The notes under the pieces: generated by a model
Told to the model about the DNA's origin: nothing
The model's database searches: none
Seen by the model: only the letters and a program-made list of their open reading frames with translations
Assembly: GCA_026692885.1 (NCBI GenBank)
Contig: JAPLNJ010000532.1
Location: 1 to 18,999, forward strand
Reading direction: 5' to 3'
Origin: Planctomycetota bacterium
GTDB taxonomy: Bacteria > Planctomycetota > Planctomycetia > Pirellulales > Pirellulaceae
Length of the DNA stretch: 18,999 nucleotides
In this document: positions 16,556 through 18,999 of the stretch, piece after piece
Numbering within the stretch: the stretch's first letter is position 1
Layout of the letters: every line of letters begins with the position of its first letter
Position numbers and translations under genes: made by a program

Positions 16556-16987
16556 ATGGATCGACAACGCCTCCTCCCGTGGTCCTGAACTACAGCGCTG
16601 GCAGCTCTGGCGGTGACGCTCGGTGGCATCGCGGCGAACGGAGCCGAGGCCGCGCAGAAGACGACGATCGCCGACAAGACGCTCGTCGCCTGGGTCGCGC
16701 CGGCTAACCTCACGCAGCGAGGCGGGAGTGTGCTGACGCTGGAGGACCCGCACGGCTGTTTCGACGGGATCGTCTTTGGTGAACTGTCGCCCGGCCGCTG
16801 GATGGCGGGCAGCGACAACTTCCACCGCACCCAGAGGAATCAGGCACATTATCCCACCGAAACGGCCGATCCGCAGACACTGCTGCAGATGCCTCACCCG
16901 CCGTCGTGCTGTCCTCGCTCGGCGTGCCCACGCCCCCAGGGACTTCGCAGCCATCCGTCAGATGACTGCGGAGAACACGGACGATGA
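16556..16987 (+). pseudogene. Truncated N-terminus of a paralogue of the GH32-like lectin-domain protein
   Basis: ATG 16556 reads MDRQRLLPWS, then TGA (16586-16588), and continues in the same frame with a signal-peptide-like TTALAALAVTLGGIAANG. It then has KTLVAWVAPANLTQRGGSVL and FDGIVFGELSPGRWMAGSDN, which align closely with residues 41-80 of the minus-strand GH32-like protein. Similarity ends after TADPQTLLQM (about 16891). The remaining 31 residues are Cys/Pro/Arg-rich and look non-homologous, up to a stop at 16985-16987. The paralogue therefore keeps its leader and about a third of the lectin-like domain only. Trp is present here where the other copy has a TGA, while this copy has its own TGA in the leader. 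Confidence 0.75.
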
Positions 16988-17142
16988 TCGGGGAATTCAA
17001 TGACTCAATAAATCCGAGCCGCAGTTCCCTTCCACGAGGTCGTCCGTGGGGGCCATGAGCGTCGCCATTCACGGTCGCCAAAGTATCAGGTACATTGACG
17101 TGAATCGAAACCATGTTGAGAAAGACCTGTGAGGAGGTGACG
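16988..17142. other. Leader of the sugar isomerase-like gene
   Basis: No gene is seen. A TTGACG at about 17095 could be a -35 element, but no matching -10 was found. GAGGAGGTGACG immediately precedes ATG 17143 and is the strongest ribosome binding site in the window. Confidence 0.35.
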
Positions 17143-18307
17143 ATGAACGCGACCGTACAAACGTGGCGTAGGGATTGCGGTGCTTGCCCGATCAGTCGGC
17201 GGCGATTCTTGGCCGGTTGTGCGTCGTGTGCCGCCGGCGCGTTGACAGCGGTGGCGTCTGGGGTCCCCGCGGCGGAGCCCGCCCCCAGGCCCAAGGTCCG
17301 ACTGGTGTTCTCGCATCATCGCCAGGACGCGCAGGGCAAGCAAAGCGAGGCCGGCTGGCCCTATCTCGGCTACGATCATGAAACACGCAAGAGAGAACTA
17401 TTGACTCGCTTGCAACAACAGTGTCCCGGCGTCGAGTTCCTGCCCAGCACCGCGTACAGCCCGGACGACGCCCGGAAGATTCTTCAGGACGATGCGGCGG
17501 TCGACGGGTATGTGGCGTACATGATTGGTGGCTGGGCGCGGGCCGCCGAAACCATCGCCGCCACGGGCCGACCGACGCTGTACGTCGGCGACCTGTATGG
17601 CGCGTCCGGCGAATTCCTGGTGGCCTACGCCGCCTCGCGGCGGCACGGGCCGAAAGTGGCGGCCGTCACCTCGTCGCGATTCGAGGACGTCGCCGAGGCG
17701 GTCCGCTGCTTCGAGTTGCTCAAACAGCCCGGCGGTTCCACCGACGCGTTTGTGACCGCTTGCGACGCCGCCAGGAAGAAGAGCACGCCCTCGTCGCAGC
17801 CGTCCACGTGCACGGCCGATCCGCTCACCACAGTCGACGTGGGCGGCTGCCTCCAGAAGCTCCGCGAAGCGACCATCCTGGCGATCGGTACCCAGCGGTC
17901 CGGCCTGGTCGACGCCATCGGCTCGGTGTTTGGCACCCAGGTCCTGACCTACGAAGATGTTCGGCCCGCAAGGCCCCGCGAACCCCTTTCATATCCGCAG
18001 CCATGCGGAAGACGGCCAAGGTGCCGCCATCCGCTCGCTGCTGCCGCTGGGCTATCTCGTCAGCGCGCTCCAACTCCACCCCCAACGCAAAGAGGTCATC
18101 TTCCACCAAGGAAAGTCCGTGGAGAACGTCGATGAACCGCGCGTCTGCCGCACCAAACTGGCCGCCGAAGTCCGCGGCGACATCGAGCAGCTGATGAACT
18201 ATTGGGATCACTGGGGTTGGCATCGAGTCACGGTTTACGGCGATCTCCAGGAGCCGATCCGCCAACTCGCCCAATCGCTCGGCATGAGAATGATTGAGGA
18301 GGCGTAG
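17143..18307 (+). pseudogene. Tat-exported FucI/AraA-like sugar isomerase with internal deletion and frameshift
   Basis: ATG 17143 follows AGGAGG at ideal spacing. Residues 18-44 are a twin-arginine signal (SRRRFLAGCASCAAGALTAV). The following 225 residues match the N-terminal part of L-fucose/L-arabinose isomerase-like proteins (VRLVFSHHRQDAQGKQSEAG, PTLYVGDLYGASGEFLVAY, ILAIGTQRSGLVDAIGSVFG). At VLTYEDV (about 17957) the frame changes and the sequence resumes at FGPQGPANPFHIRSHAED, with LLPLGYLVSALQLHPQRKEV and MNYWDHWGWHRVTVYGDL. That is the family's C-terminal domain, ending at TAG 18307. I estimate about 100-150 residues of the middle domain are missing, including the region expected to hold the metal-binding and catalytic acidic residues. 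The product cannot be a working isomerase. A Tat leader on this cytosolic fold is typical of planctomycete paralogues. Confidence 0.7.
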
Positions 18308-18327
18308 GAAGTTCTGTGCCTGCCTAG

Positions 18328-18999
18328 CGCATCGACAGTACGCAGGAACATTGGCACGGAGAGGAGCGCGGCATTCAGCGCATGGAGCGACTGCTCACTC
18401 AGAAATGGGACGCCTTCGTGTTCCTATCGCCGGAGGCATCCGGTGTACGAGATGTCTCGCCAGATCTGCTGCCGGTCGAGCAGCAGTACACGCTGCTCAA
18501 GGCGGTCACCGAGGGCGCGGGGCTCGCCTCATCGGCGCCAGCTCCGCCGCGACGACGGTGAGGTCGTGATCACGACCAGGCAGGCCCTGAACCAGCCGGA
18601 GGGCGTTCTGGACCTGGGCATTCCGCGAGTGCGGTCCGGCCAATACCATCTCGATGTCGTGGCCCGTGACGGCGACCGCGTGCCGGATTCGGCAGCCTGC
18701 GATTCGCCGTAGTGAGTCAGCGCAAGGTGCAGGGGCTCTCGTTCGACCAGAACTGGGCCGAGGTCGGCCAGAAACTGTCGGGCCAAGTCCAGCTGTCGGG
18801 CGAGGGCCGGGCCGACCAGCCTTTGGTCGTCAGTCTGCTCGACCGCCGGGGGCGTGAAATCGTACGGCAGATTGCCAAAGCCGACGCGACTGAGCAAGCC
18901 TTCAGCTTCGACGTCCAGCCCTGGTTTCCCATGCTGCGCGATTCAAGGTCATCCTCCTGCCCATGACGCAGGCCTTTGAAGTTGCGCATTTTCATGGTC
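18328..18999 (+). pseudogene. Frameshifted glycosidase-like (beta-galactosidase-type) gene, running off the right edge
   Basis: Three frames carry successive coding pieces. The first (18328-18561) reads RGIQRMERLLTQKWDAFVFL, then LLPVEQQYTLLKAVTEGAGL, resembling the amidotransferase-like domain of planctomycete beta-galactosidase-type proteins. The second (to 18712) reads GEVVITTRQALNQPEGVLDL and SGQYHLDVVARDGDRV, a beta-sandwich repeat. The third (from about 18697) reads LRFAVVSQRKVQGLSFDQNW, GQKLSGQVQLSGEG and FDVQPWFPML. A fourth frame near 18940 gives RFKVILLPMTQAFE, similar to the trimerisation-domain motif YKVLILPM. Frame changes fall near 18550, 18700 and 18940. No start codon with a ribosome binding site was found, and the gene is incomplete at the right edge. 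Confidence 0.55.

Overview
The window is GC-rich, with strong purine-rich ribosome binding sites, exported proteins (Sec and Tat signals) and carbohydrate-active or carbohydrate-binding families. Together with palindromic intergenic repeats, this suggests a polysaccharide-degrading bacterium of the Planctomycetota (Pirellulales-like). That assignment is inferred from gene style, because the window holds no rRNA or other marker.

Layout. 1-3547 (minus strand): a large two-module GH32-like protein with a lectin-like N-terminus, interrupted by two in-frame TGA codons, followed by the truncated N-terminus of a probable beta-helix protein that ends against a short repeat-like segment. 3834-4682 (minus): a two-gene cassette of unknown function; the first gene is intact and the second is broken. 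4775-4974: a 110-bp near-identical copy of part of the GH32-like gene. 4975-6058: no convincing gene. 6059-7960 (plus): an intact membrane-anchored NACHT NTPase whose codon use looks different from its neighbours, a plausible conflict or defence gene. 7957-10880: fragments of a surface or tail-like protein, the C-terminal half of a probable SGNH hydrolase, a shattered glycosidase-like gene and a 46-residue remnant. 10906-13461: an intact exported protein with a transglutaminase-like domain, fibronectin-like domains and an Ig-like domain. 13666-13990 (minus): a beta-propeller remnant. 14077-14260: a MITE-like inverted repeat. 14299-16218: an intact exported protein of unknown function. 16299-16442: a nested palindromic element. 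16556-16987: a truncated paralogue of the GH32-like N-terminus. 17143-18307: a Tat-exported FucI/AraA-like sugar isomerase with its middle missing. 18328 to the right edge: a glycosidase-like pseudogene.

The dominant theme is decay. Four protein-coding genes look intact (the NACHT gene, the two large exported proteins and the first cassette gene). The rest are remnants in which one or both ends survive while the middle is deleted, frameshifted or stopped. Such a neighbourhood fits an accessory region of expanded, degenerating exported enzymes into which a NACHT gene and small palindromic elements have moved. Assembly or sequencing error cannot be excluded for the single-base frameshifts.
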